Positions 1 through 10,745 of a stretch of DNA of 64,000 nt are shown in pieces. The DNA is taken from the NCBI GenBank assembly GCA_021018815.1, contig JAITYX010000102.1, positions 1,054,001-1,118,000 on the forward strand, written 5' to 3'. The first letter of the stretch is position 1, and every line of letters starts with the position of its first letter. The position numbers and the translations under genes were made by a program. The notes beneath the pieces are model-generated. The model saw nothing but the letters and a program-made list of their open reading frames with translations, was not told where the DNA came from and did not search any database. The DNA is from Talinum fruticosum. Taxonomy: Eukaryota; Streptophyta; Magnoliopsida; Caryophyllales; Talinaceae.

Positions 1-14
1 ATTCCCCTTGGTTT

Positions 15-485
15 TTATGAAAAGAGTTTTGTCAATAAGGCCTCTTTTGAAATCATTTTAACCAAGAAACTGGTTAGTTTTTCATACCAAGCTCTAGGAG
101 CTTGTTTCAAACCATACAAAACTTTTTCTAATTTGAAAACATGATTCAGAAATTGAGAGTTTTCAAATCTAGTGGGTTGCTCAATATAAACTTTTTCTTG
201 AATATAACCATTGAGAAATGCACACTTAACATCCATATGATATAACTTAATATTCATGTTAGATGCAAATGCTATAGGAATTTTGATTGCGTCAATCCTA
301 GCAATAGGTGCAAAGATTTCCCCACAATCAATTACCTCTTCTTGGTTATATCCTTGAGCAACTAATCTTGCTTTATTTCTGACTACCAACCCTCCCTCAT
401 CCAATTTTTTTTGAATACCCATTTGGTTCCTATAATTGGGTGGTCGGAAGGTTGTTTGGTCGAGTCCGGACTTGGTTTCTTTCAA
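15..485 (-). pseudogene. Copia A reverse transcriptase, N-terminal half
   Basis: Partial RT domain (RVT_2 type) of the Ty1/copia polyprotein, which copies element RNA into DNA in cytoplasmic particles. Visible motifs are [13 protein letters not shown], then [21 protein letters not shown] (the first catalytic aspartate lies in [10 protein letters not shown]), and [15 protein letters not shown]. The YxDD box would lie beyond the left edge. At the site where copia D and E read ...WYERLE then stop, this copy stays in frame as ...WYEKLTSFL, which is useful for judging the frameshifts there. The N-terminal residues before QMGIQKKLDEGG look like read-through of broken sequence. Confidence 0.85.
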
Positions 486-755
486 AGTGCGATAATTCTT
501 TTTACATGGCCTTTACCCATTCAGGTTCAAGTAGGGATTCTAGTACATTGTTAGGTTCAATTAATGAAATGAATGATGAAAATGCACATAAGTTTTACAA
601 AAAGAACGAGTCCTTACCCCATTGTTGATGTTAGAAATGATGTTCTCATATGGGTGACTAGATGCATATTTGAAAGCTTTACCTGTCCTCTAATTTATCA
701 GATTTGTTGGTTCAATGTTCGATCTTCGACTGGTTCAGCTTGTTGATTTTCTTCG

Positions 756-2060
756 TTAGCTTGATCTTCGATGAGTCCGAGCTGGTTCTTGAACTAGCTC
801 ATTCCGAGTTGGCTCGGTTCCTTTGTTTTTGTTCTTTCCGAGCTCAACCTCTACTATCCTGCCATGATTCATTTCATCAAAGATAACATGGATACTTTCT
901 TCCACTTTGTTAGTTCTCTTGTTAAAGATTCTATAAGCTTTTCTATATGAAGAATAACCGAGAAAAATATTAGGCCAGATGTTCCTTACCATTTTTATGC
1001 ACAAAGCATTTACATCCGAATGGTTTGAAGTAGGAAATGTTAGGCTTTTTCCTTTGTATAGCTTGTAGGGTGTCTTCTTCAGAATGGGTCGAATGAGGTA
1101 TCTGTTGAGAGTATAGTTTGTTATGTTAAGCGCCTCAACCTCGAAATAGTAAGGTAGATCATTTTCAATCATCATTGTCCTTCCTATTTCTTCAATCTGT
1201 CCTGTTCTTTCTCTCTACTACTCTATTCTGTTGAGGAGTTGTTAGTGTTGATAAGTTGTGGGAGATGTCATTGTTGTCACAAAATTCCGTAAATTCGAGT
1301 AATCGAACTCCCTTCCATGATCGGTTCGAATTCTCCTAATTTAAATCTCGGACTCCACTTGTATTTTGCAGCAGTTCTTAGTGAACTCTTTAAATGCTTT
1401 ATTTTTGTTCTTCAGAAAACACACCCGGGTAAATCGTGAGTAATCATTAACAATAACTAGTACATATCAGTAATCATTAACAATAACTAGTACATATCAT
1501 TTACCTCTTATACTTCTAACAGGAATTTCACCACACAAATCCATATATATCGTATCAATTCAAGCACTTTGGATGTAGATACTTGTCTTGAGTGGGTGAT
1601 GATCTAACATGTTTTCCTTTTGTGCATGCATCACAGATTTTATCTTTCCTAAATGAACATTTAGGCAATCCTCCGACTAATCCATCATTCGGAGAAGCTT
1701 TTAAACATGATAAATCTAGAGTAGAATCAAAAAGAGGAATACTATAAGTGTTACCTAACCTCGGACATGACAGCTTTGTCTCTTTGGTGACTGCATCAGA
1801 AATGAAGTAGTTGGTATGAGTGAACCTTACCTCTTGGCCTTTGTCACATAGTTAAGAGATACTCAAAAGATTATATTTGAGCCCTTTGACAAGGTATACT
1901 TGGACCAACTAAGTTGTCTCCTTGACCAATTCTTCCAATTCCAACTATCTTGCCCTTACTATTATCTCCGAATGTGACATTTCCTCCTTTCATCTCATCA
2001 AGTTCTGAGAAAAGTCTTGAACCTCCAAACATGGGGCGTGAGCATCCACTGTCGAAGTAC
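756..2060 (-). pseudogene. Copia A integrase and protease-linked region, badly decayed
   Basis: From 1175 to 756 one frame reads MMIENDLPYYFEVEALN and then KPYKLYKGK-type integrase C-terminal wording; copia D at 25154-25882 has the equivalent MMIEHNLPYYFWVEVVN. Between 1180 and 2060 the integrase core and GAG-pre-integrase zinc region can be followed only in pieces across frames. Around 1900-2060 lies the protease-linked stretch that in copia D reads GGKVTFGDNSNGKIVGIG. A 30-bp unit is exactly doubled at 1441-1498, which breaks the frame. The copy cannot be functional. Confidence 0.7.
1439..1498. repeat. Exact 30-bp tandem duplication inside the integrase remnant
   Basis: The unit starting TAATCATTAACAATAACTAG at 1441 recurs without change at 1471, a 30-bp period with two copies. 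Thirty bases is a whole number of codons, so by itself it would add ten residues. No other copia copy in the window has it, so it arose in this copy after insertion, or is an assembly slip. Confidence 0.9.
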
Positions 2061-2929
2061 CAATGGCCTTTTCGTTTCTTAGTTACCTACAAAAACGAAA
2101 CAAAATAACTCTTCTCGCTTCCTCTTACCGACCTAGTAACCGTCTTTACTTGTTGTCTTTTTATGAGGAAGAGCGCTTTTGGGAACCCAAATTTGAATGA
2201 TTTTGGGTTTGGTCTGATTTTGAGTCTTTTTCTTGAGAACCGACTCTGTGTCTCTTTCGTTTGAAAACCTCTCTTTTTGTAAATAGGTTGAGAAGTCATT
2301 TTCATAAACCCTGGTCTAGGCTCGGTCCCTTTTCTTTTTAAATGAATAGGACCATGCTCAGCCTTCCCGAACTTGATAGTTCGGGAATCGGTTTTGAAAA
2401 TATTTTTATAGGAATTATCTTCCTCTTTAGCATTATATCCAAGACCTTCATTTTGAAATGAGACACTCGAGAACCAAGTAATAATCAAGGTTTTTCTGAC
2501 CTTGAGTTAGTTTTAAAGCCAACTCATAAGACTCATTGAGCTTCTATTTCAATTACTCATTATACGTTCCGAGGCACTCGGACTCGGTCTCATTATCTTG
2601 AGCACTCGGTCTTCGATACTTTCAGATTCTATGTCAAGCTTTCTAAATCATTTTTTAAAGAGGTGTTCTTAGCATAAAGAGATTCCAATTTCTCTTTAAA
2701 TTCGAAGATTCAGAATTGGACTTCTCCTCCAAGGTAAAAATATATCTAGCAAGATCATGCTTGGAGAATTTTAGGAAGTAGTTAATTACCTCTTAAGGAT
2801 TTCTTTCGTCGGTATATGATACATCGCTTTCGACCCGGATCCAGCTTACGAGTCCGATAGAGCCACTAGAAACTTTGATTCATCATCAATCTCATCGTCT
2901 TCATCTAATTCATCATCACTCCAGGTAGC

Positions 2930-3590
2930 TACCATAGCCTTTTTCTTCTTTCTGTCCTTCTTTCTCTTTAGACAGTCTTTGACTATGTGCTCTTTCTTGC
3001 CACATTCAAAATAGCCGAGTTATTAGTTAAAGACAAATTTGAAGAGGATGAGAATTTACCTTTTCTGTCTTTCTTGTAAAACTCTTGCTTAGGCTTCTTT
3101 TGCCACTTTTTGTATTTCATCATTTTCTTGAAACCTCGGGTTAGAAGTGCCATAGGGTCTTCTTCGGAATCCGAGGAGCTCGGACTTACACCTTGTTCTT
3201 CTAAGGCCTTGAGAGCAATGTTTCTTTTGGTGCTGATGTTAGCTTCTTCCTCCTCTAGATGTAGCTTATGGGTGAGAAGTTTCCCAATAAGCTCTTCTAG
3301 CTTTAGTCGAGAGAGGTCCTGAGCTTCTTCTATTATTGTCACCTTGGGACCCCATCTTGTCTTGGGTAGACTCCTCATAACCTTTCTTACAACTTCTTCA
3401 TGAATCATCTTTCTTCCAAGAGATTTAAGATTGTTGACAATCTTAGTGAAGCAAATGTACATATGAGTGATGTCCTCATCAGCCCCTATCTTGAACATTT
3501 CATACTTATGGAGATACTTGACTTATCTTGGCTTGCTTCACTTGACTGGTACCTTCATAGGTAGTAATCGGTGTATCCTAAACTTCTTCA
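2930..3590 (-). pseudogene. Copia A gag (UBN2-type) with zinc-knuckle remnant
   Basis: Gag capsid-type protein of a plant Ty1/copia element. The open stretch 3498-2983 reads FKIGADEDITHMYICFTKIV, then KVMRSLPKTRWGPKVTIIEEA and the acidic SSDSEEDPMALLTRGFKKMM block, followed at about 3010-2960 by the nucleocapsid knuckle with FECGKKEHIVKDC. The first cysteine of the usual Cx2Cx4Hx4C knuckle is replaced (GYFEC), so RNA binding would be impaired. The gag N-terminus (MARNNGEF in copia D) is missing because the element is cut at about 3600. The same gag occurs in copia D (26.3-27.3 kb) and copia E (50.6-51.6 kb). Confidence 0.8.
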
Positions 3591-3599
3591 AGGATTATT

Positions 3600-4095
3600 T
3601 AGTGAACCTGTCTAAAATGCTAAGGACTCACAAAAAGAGGGTTAAATTAAAAAAAGCAACCACATTCATTTCAAGCATACAAATGAAGAAGGGGCACAAC
3701 CTAGACAACTAAGGATCTATGGTCAAAAGAGCGATGATTCTAGGCCCGATACATGGTGTCCCATAGTCCGAGAATTTAGTCCGCCATGGGGTGCATGGTA
3801 GGAAAAGGTATGAATTATCGGTGCCTCTCTGTCAAAAATCAAGAAAAGCGTGCTATGAGTGGAGAGTAACCACCTTCCCAATAATCAAGCCTAGGTGGGC
3901 CCACTGAGTTGGTAGTTCGACCTCTTCTAAAAGATGTTCTTAAGGGTAAAGCCTAATGGTCAAAATTGAAAGTAACTATGTTCAAGGCTGCTAAATACAA
4001 CATGTCAAATGTAAAACACATTTAGAAAACTCACAACTCAAATTTTAAAGTCTCACCCTCTTAGTAAGTGATACATCCCATATAGAGATGCCACT
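3600..4095 (-). mobile_element. Gypsy A 5' leader and decayed primer-binding site
   Basis: This stretch aligns with 17640-18164, the leader next to the LTR of gypsy B: both contain CAAGCATACAAATGAAG and the wording around tagtccgagaattt/tagtccaagaattt, then end in a GCCAC/GTGGC primer-site motif beside the LTR. On the minus strand it lies just downstream of the LTR at 4096-6101, so it is the element's untranslated leader. It stops at about 3600 where copia A starts, so the rest of gypsy A is missing. No protein is coded here. Confidence 0.7.
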
Positions 4096-6101
4096 TGTAA
4101 GAACCACGGCCCGTCCCTCCATAGGGGAACTAGTTAGGACCGAGTTTTCCTGGGAATTCGGCTCTCTTTAGTCTTTAAAGATTCTTTTTGAAAGTTCATG
4201 TGGAAAGTGGGGTGCGCCTCTTATTGAGATTTCTGTTTTTTTTTTTTGTAATTTAATTTAAAACAGTTTAAGCAAAGTGATGATTGGTGATTTTTATTAA
4301 TCACTTATTTTAGAAATTAATTTTAGAAAGTCTCGAGATATTATTTCATAATTCAAGAAAATAGAAAAATATAATTCACATTACGCCGCAAGGCTTTTGG
4401 GCAAAAGGGTGTGATAACACTATATTGGACCAAGAGCCGAGCCTCGGTGAGTGGTCGACACCGGCGAAAGCCAACACCGTCATAGTCACCGACGCCGACC
4501 ATAGGCTAAGACTAAGGAGTCGGTCTCGGTCCATGGTTTTGGCTGTCGGAAAGTAGATCTATTTCGTAAATTTTTTAAATTAGAAATGTTGAGATGCATT
4601 TTGAGAGAAATAAAATAGGAGAAAGGGAGTTTCTAGTCGACTTTTGGAATAAAAACTAACGAAAATAAAAGAATACTCTTCCAATCTTAGTATGGAAAAA
4701 CTAAGCTTGAAAGAGGTTTAAAAATGACTTCATCGGTCTAGAACGGAGAATCTAGAGTTTGGGGGCGAAGGTACGAAATGTAAGGATAAGCCTCCATTCC
4801 GCCCGTCAACAGACGACCTTTACCAATTCGAATTGTGAGTTAAAAAAGTGTATTTTCAATCAAGCATACGACATGCGAACACATAAAATTAAATCAACCA
4901 AAACATGCTAAGAAAGCGAGTAAAAGTAGTTAAGAAAGCAATAAAGAAAGCAATAAAAGAAAGCAAAAAGGAAAGCGAGAAAAATAAAATTACAGCGGTG
5001 TAGGGAGGAATTAAAAACAATTACATCTTAATCCACAATACGGAAAGCGGCAAAAATCATAAATTAAATAAACCGTTAGAGGATTGAAAGTGGATTGAGC
5101 ACCCTCGGGTTGTCTCACTCGCTGATCTTAAATCACGAACCGGATCCGGAAGCACAACGATTGGCAAGCGAGATTAAAAGGGGCTTTTTGTGAAATTTTT
5201 GGAGGTACGTAGTATGAGAAGTAGAGGATTAGGGAACGAAATGAAATAGCAGGATTATTTGAGAGTGAAGTAGGGGTTAGCTAAAAATGAGACAAAAGAT
5301 CGGAATAGAGATGCGAGCATTCAATAATTCTTAGCTTAATTTTCAGCGAGCATGTAGTTAGGGTTTTGACCTTTCTTAAAATGGACCAAATCATCCCCTA
5401 TTTATAGGAGAAAGATTAGGTCACAAAAATGACCTAAAAGTTAAGCAAGCCGCCGTTGAAGCAGTTGAACCGGATCGGCGAGAATCCAAAAAATGGGTAT
5501 TCTAAACCGGGAATTCCTTGGGAAGGGTTGAGGATCGCGACTCCGACTTCAAAACAACGTCGTCTAGAGAACCGACCTTCCATGCCTCGGTTGGTCACTC
5601 GGAGCAAAACGCAATGCTTTGGCAATATGAACCATAAAGCACGGCGCCGGCCTAAAACGACGTCATTCGGCAAACTTAACTCGATGCCTCGGTGGGCGCT
5701 TGGAACAAAATGCGGTGCTTTTGGCATGGCAAGCCATGAAGCATGAAGTCGGCCTAAACGGCATCGTACGGACACTTTGAGCTTCATGTTACACTGGGAT
5801 ACTGAAGATAAAATGATGCGCCTTAGTGCACGATAAGGCCTCAAGTGTGGCACCGACCTCCTCCTAACCGGGAGCCTTGACCCGGGCTTGGTTCGGCCGA
5901 AAGAAAATGGGTTTATGGGTCGTCCCAAAGCAAAGAAAGCTCATTTTTACAATGCTAATGGGTTCTTTATGGTTTACTCGGCTTCCATCACGCCAATCGG
6001 ACTCAAACTATGATCCGAGTTCGTAAACGGGATTGGGATTTCATCACTAGGCCAACAAAACAAATAAATAGAAAAGGGATGACACTTTTTAGGTGTCTAC
6101 A
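4096..6101 (-). repeat. Gypsy A LTR (about 2.0 kb, Ty3/gypsy Tat-type)
   Basis: The plus strand starts TGTAAGAACCACGG and ends GGTGTCTACA, so the minus-strand LTR reads TGTAGACACC...GGTTCTTACA with proper TG...CA ends. TGTAGACACC is a start I recognise from plant Tat-type LTRs (recall, not a search). Its first 700 bp match the partial LTR of gypsy B (18165-18853), including CATCGGTCT/AATCGGTCT and GGGTACGAAATG wording. The leader on its left marks it as the 5' LTR of a minus-strand element. Apparent open frames inside (for example 5434-5928) are not conserved proteins. I see no clear target duplication because the left partner is gone. Confidence 0.75.
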
Positions 6102-6780
6102 ATTACAAATAATGGTTTTTGGATTACCTTAATCTCAACCTTAATATTCTCTATTTTAATTTTAACTCAAACACTATATTAGCAATATAGTTTAATTATG
6201 GAGTTACAAAAGAAGATCCTTCGAGCAATGTGCAAAATATAAGGAAACTTCGGAACTGGACAAGCGAATGATGATTCGAGCATTAATCATACTAAATAAA
6301 AATATTAATTATAAGTAACTATAATTATTAATATAGCAACCTAGACTTTGATACTAGATAAAACGACTCTCTTAATAATTTTAAGATATAAGATAACAAT
6401 AATAATGTATATAATATTATAGATATAATTAACAAAATATTAGTAAGGGAAATTCTCATAGAAACAAATGGATTTGTTCTATTCTAGCAGGGATAGTATA
6501 TGAACTATGGAGGGAAAGATATATAAGGAAATTCCAGCAAAAAGCTCGACCTACAACGATTATTATCAAGCATATTCAGCATATCTATAGTGTTGAGCTG
6601 ATAAATATGTTGTGAACTGGGAAGACTTAGTGACTACATAATTGCTTCACAACCTATTGTAAGCAAAAAACCGAGATCCTATTTTAGGAAACTTAAATGA
6701 AGTTATTTAACTTTTCCCAACAAAATATAAATTTTAAAAAGTTAGGGGTAGCAGGTGTGAATATGAATAGATATATGCTT
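6102..6780. other. AT-rich non-coding stretch between gypsy A and the pararetrovirus remnant
   Basis: About 680 bases, very AT-rich, without a convincing gene. Its right part may belong to the pararetrovirus copy that becomes recognisable at about 6790, but no domain can be read here. It is not the inner part of gypsy A, because no polypurine tract borders the LTR at 6101. Confidence 0.5.
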
Positions 6781-6789
6781 AGAAGGGTA

Positions 6790-7910
6790 TAATAAGTATA
6801 AATTATGTGCCCATATTGATAGTGGTTATTCTGTGTGCTTGAGAAAAACATCTTTATTTCCAGATTTCATGTAGAAACAAGCAAGAATATAGCAAGTAAT
6901 AGTATAATGACCCACTCTGAAATAATGGAAAAAGTTTCTATTGAAATAGATGGTGTCCGAGTGTATAATACAAGTATTATGGGCAACTAACCAATCATCA
7001 CCTGATATGATAATTAGTACTAATTTTCGAACATTGTATTTTCCATGCACACAAGCCACAAGCCAAATTGTATTCAACATAAATGGACATAATTTTCCTA
7101 TTGATAAGATAAATAAGGCTTACACTCATCATATAGTTGAGTTTACATGTAGGATGTGTGGTGAGAAACTAATACCAACTCAACGAGAAACTACTTTAGA
7201 AATTTCTCTACTTGAGCTTAACATTAAATAGGAAATTATTAAGTAATAATAAACATTATGAAAAAATATTCTTAATCTTAAGTTTCCTAATAATGAAGAT
7301 TATCTAATTCTTGAGATAGATACTAGCAATGAGCATTGGAGTGGAGTACTCAAAATCAAAGATGGAAAAAACTCGGCAAATATTGCAATGGAAGTTTTAA
7401 CAATGCTAAATGAAATTATCCTACAATGAAAAAACATATTCTTGCAGTAATAAAGGGAAATGAAAATTTCTTAATATTTTTAGTCCCAAAACCTGTTCTC
7501 ATCCGAACCGATTGCAAAGGAATACTTGATTTTCTAAAAAGAATTTATCGAGATATTCAAGTGTAAGGGAGGCCCCTACATTGCCAATTATGTCTTAAAT
7601 AATTTTCTTTTGCTATTAAACATAAACAGGGATCAAAGAACTCTTTGGCAGGGAGTCTTACTCGAGAGTTCGCATATTTCAAACATAGTGGAACTCCTTC
7701 CCAGCCATAATAAAATAAATGAAGAAGTTTCGCTACTACTAGAACATGTGTCATCTTCAAGATGCATCGTATGAGATACCTTAGTAGAATTCCAACCGAA
7801 AACAGGCTGCTTAGGTATGGTTTATTTCCACTACTTAACAGCAGAGAGATTGAATCTTACGAAAATGCAAGTTCACTACTTAAAGAGTCCTTTAGACATT
7901 CAATAAAAAA
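6790..7910 (+). pseudogene. Endogenous pararetrovirus (Caulimoviridae-like) pol remnant
   Basis: The plus strand carries pieces of a plant pararetrovirus polyprotein in shifting frames. At about 6806-6840 a protease-like piece shows the aspartic-protease triplet DSG (HIDSGYSVCL). At 6930-7220 the piece holding NGHNFPIDKINKAYTHH follows. At 7282-7430 the RNase H start is seen (LILEIDTSNEHWSGVLKI), then KGNENFLIFLVPKPVLIRTD at about 7450-7515, and a later piece with TREFAYFKHSGTPSQP at 7655-7705. The central RT palm is absent: the protease part (to 7228) and RNase H part (from 7282) are almost adjacent. Stops and frame changes are frequent, so it is a fossil with no coding capacity. Family assignment rests on pattern recognition. 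Confidence 0.7.
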
Positions 7911-9060
7911 ATAAGAGGATATGTCCTTGGAAAATGGTTCGAGAGAATGGTATGCAAGTATCATTAATCATTGGAACAATTATTCCTATGCTTGTAAAGA
8001 ATCATGAAGATCCTAAATAACTTTTCCGATAACTCCGGAGTAAGAGGAGTGAGATAATAGACGGAATAGAAAAGAAATATTCAAACAGTAGAAAAGAGGA
8101 ATAAATAGTATCTTAAGTCTAAATACCACCTTGATTGCTAAAAATTTTCTTAATTATATTAAATATAACTTTTTCGGTATTGTCACCCACTGATATGATT
8201 CCTAAGTGAAGAAGGAAAAGATAAATTAAGAGTAATGGATTCACCAATTGCTATGTTTAAAGTGTTATGTAAGGAAATCAAAAATGAATTTATAGGAGCA
8301 AAAGTGGATCATAAAGAAAAAAAGAAGAAAATGATAAAGAAAAATTAACAATATAGAATTATGTGACATAAGGTATTTGGAAAATTACATATTTCAATTT
8401 AGTTAATACTACTTTAAAGTTGGTTATAATAATACCAATCTAGGGAATTCTTAGACAAAAAAAGTCCCCTAAACTTTGGACATCATTTAAATTTGTCCCT
8501 AAACTATTTTCGTACTTATTGGTGCCACTGATCTATAGTAATAGCATTAATATGCAACTTAACTAGCTATCACAGGTTGGTTGCTAGGTTATTTAAATTT
8601 TGGCCAAATAAAAGTAGGTACTAACTTTAAAAAAAGGAAAAATGTTAAGTGAAGGGAGTCAATTCCCTCGAAACACCAACCCCCATATTCTCTCACTTTA
8701 GCTCGCTCTCTTTGAACTTCTCTCTCTCTCTTTGCATTGGGATTATAATAAGCAACAAAAACATAACCCCTAAAAATTGGGGACAATTTCGTTGATTAAG
8801 GAATGCATTGAAGGAAAGAATGTTTATTTACGAAGAGAATTGTCTCATCATTAGGTAAGTGGTTTTAGGGTTTTCAAAATTGAAATTTAAAAATGTTATG
8901 TTGAATTGTGAGTAAAATGTTGTGATCTAGATCCCTAATTGTGTAAAATAATTAAAGATTAAAACTTTCCTTGAAATTACTTGATTTAGAAGTGATTTGG
9001 AGTCAAAAAATTGTAAAATATATTTGTTTTAAATTGTGAAATTCTGTTTTATAAAATGTA
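7911..9060. other. AT-rich spacer with no recognisable gene
   Basis: No supported protein. The stretch 8456-8530 contains GTCCCCTAAACTTT and TTTGTCCCTAAACT, a wording common at the ends of plant Mutator-like and other inverted-repeat elements, and it lies about 600 bp upstream of the Mutator-like fragment at 9109. It may be that element's end, but I could not find a partner repeat. Confidence 0.4.
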
Positions 9061-9108
9061 GGTTGTGGATTGTGTTGATTGTGCTTGTTTTGTGTTGAAT
9101 TATGTAAT

Positions 9109-9440
9109 ATGGGTGATGATGATAAAACTTTTATTTTGCATGTAAATCATAGGGGTTATTTTGAGACAGAACCATATTTTTTATATGTTGAAGGCAAGGA
9201 ATGCGTGATAAAAATGAATCCCGATTACAAGAGTACATGGGATATCAAATTAGAAGTGGTTGAATTAGGGTACGCATAGAGAAAGATTAAAACCATCTAC
9301 TTTAGCATGCATAGGATGTCATCTAAGGATAGTTTGATCCCAATTGAGAATGATAACAATATTAAGGAGTTAATGGTATTGTGTAGAAAAGATGATTATG
9401 TGGCTACTTATGTGGAGCACAATGATGCATTTGATCAAGG
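9109..9440 (+). pseudogene. Mutator-like (MULE) transposase, N-terminal fragment
   Basis: A frame from the ATG at 9109 reads FILHVNHRGYFETEPYFLYV and then KMNPDYKSTWDIKLEVVELG to a stop at 9279. After a frame change it resumes with SMHRMSSKDSLIPIENDNNI, LMVLCRKDDYVATYVEHNDA. This matches in layout the N-terminal region of plant MULE transposases: a short globular start, a D-x-W-S-like segment, a line ending in GY, an M-P/M-S turn and a closing YVEH. The zinc and DDE transposase core is missing; the sequence dissolves into a short tandem repeat at 9440. It is a truncated relic. Confidence 0.6.
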
Positions 9441-9490
9441 ATTTTCGCTACTCTTCATTTTTCGCTACTCTTCGTTTTTCGCTACTAAAA
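9440..9490. repeat. 17-bp tandem repeat, three copies
   Basis: TTCGCTACT recurs at 9444, 9461 and 9478, giving a 17-bp period (TTCGCTACTCTTCATTT and close variants). It sits exactly where the MULE fragment loses similarity, so it may mark a deletion or repair junction. Confidence 0.85.
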
Positions 9491-9589
9491 ATATTTTTTT
9501 ATTTGATTTTGCTCCAATTGGGCCTAAGAAATTGGACTTTGGCCGTGCATGATACTTATTTTGATTTTGTATACGTGATGTGCGGATCT

Positions 9590-10235
9590 AGTTAATGGAG
9601 CATCTAAAATTAATTCGGGCTCCATCAAAAGCTAAGTATACTTAGTCTGTACACTTTTGCCAACGAAAACGAGAAGAAGTGGTAGCTGATCACCTAGGTT
9701 CTTGGTGGGAAAAGTACCTCAAAAATCACAACAACGATATAGCATTTTACATCGAGCACTAGAAGATGTCCCGATTTAGGACACACACCGTGCAACATCC
9801 CTTTGTATGCTTATTGGGCCTAGAAAGTAGCACCTACTATTTCCGTGACCGCGTGTTTCAGCAAATGGGAAGAGAGAAAATGATTCCCTTGTTGGACTGC
9901 ATCGGCCTCGTTACCTTTGAATTGTTCAAAGGGTTTGGAAACTCTAACCGAACAAAATCTTGGTCCGAATACTTGACGAACCTACCAAAGTTGTTGACAC
10001 TTCCGAGCGAACCTAACATTTCTGTTTCTCCCTATTATTTGGAGTGGATAATCGAAGTGAATCCCCAATGGCATAAGGCACTAAAAGTCGAGAGCTGGAT
10101 CCTAAAGATGTTGTCCCTACTGCTACCCCTTTCTAAATTCGCGAAATAAACTCTCGGACGGTCGAACGCTCCCGTCGAAGAGAAGTTGAAGTCAAAGAAG
10201 CTGAAGATAGGAGGGCCCATAGGATTGAGGAATTG
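9590..10235 (+). pseudogene. Antisense ORF (plant-mobile-domain-like) of gypsy B
   Basis: An open frame at 9766-10149 codes for 127 residues including RFRTHTVQHPFVCLLGLESS, TYYFRDRVFQQMGREKMIP, ELFKGFGNSNRTKSWSEYL and SPYYLEWIIEVNPQWHKAL; related wording extends upstream to about 9590 and downstream to about 10235. The RVxxQxGRxxxIP line resembles the plant mobile domain family. It lies on the strand opposite to gypsy B pol, just beyond the integrase end, the place where Tat-lineage elements are known to carry antisense ORFs. I infer that it is such an aORF. Stops on both sides show decay. It could also be a separate transposon fragment. Confidence 0.55.
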
Positions 10236-10745
10236 AAGGAATGTACCGGGATGACGCAGCTGAATCTAGTGACCCCAAAGAAAAGAAAGTGAAGATAGAC
10301 TAGGGCCTAGATCTTAGGATAAAATAAAAGAGAAGGAAGTTTAGTTTTGCCTCTTTAGAACAAATTTATTATTGTTTTACAAGTAGTATGCTTGCAATGA
10401 TTTCCCTTTATTAGCTATATATTCAGGTAAGTAGTAGGCTTGCCTATTATTAAATAAAAGTAAGTATTATGTTATACTTTTAGGTTTTATTGCTCACCTA
10501 GAGGTAAAAATAAATAAATAAATTGGATCGACCTAAAATAAAACACACGAACGAACTGCCTTCTCGGACCACTCAAGAAATAAATAAGGGAACCATCTAA
10601 TTGGACGAGTTAAAAGTAAATTGCGAGTCAAAAGAAAGAACGCGGCCCGGCTGGCCCACCGTTGTCCGGGGTGGTGGCGGCGCCCGCCACGGCCTCGCCT
10701 GGTTAGGCTGGGCTTGGCCCACTGTCTAGGGTCATGCTAGACATA
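10236..10745. other. Spacer downstream of gypsy B pol, with a GC-rich island
   Basis: No gene seen. The part at 10636-10735 is unusually GC-rich (CGGCCCGGCTGGCCCACC, GGTGGTGGCGGCGCCCGCC) against AT-rich surroundings at 10300-10560. It falls between the integrase end and the antisense ORF, so it is probably the 3' non-coding part of gypsy B. No 3' LTR of gypsy B is found to its left. Confidence 0.45.

Larger units (their letters stand above)
1..3600 (-). mobile_element. Copia A: truncated Ty1/copia (SIRE/Maximus-type) retrotransposon
   Basis: Reading on the minus strand from 3600 down to 1, the order is gag, protease/integrase remains, then the start of reverse transcriptase, which is the Ty1/copia order (integrase before RT). 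The element runs off the left edge inside RT, so RNase H and the 3' LTR are not in view. Its upstream end breaks at about 3600, where it meets the leader of a gypsy element without any copia LTR, so the 5' LTR is lost. Many stops and frameshifts make it a dead copy. It is related to but clearly diverged from copia D and copia E. Assignment to the SIRE/Maximus lineage rests on the RT and gag wording and is an inference. Confidence 0.85.

Noticed and set aside
5434..5928. 164-residue minus-strand frame
   Set aside because: Lies wholly inside the gypsy A LTR; LTRs of this type do not code, and no domain is recognisable.
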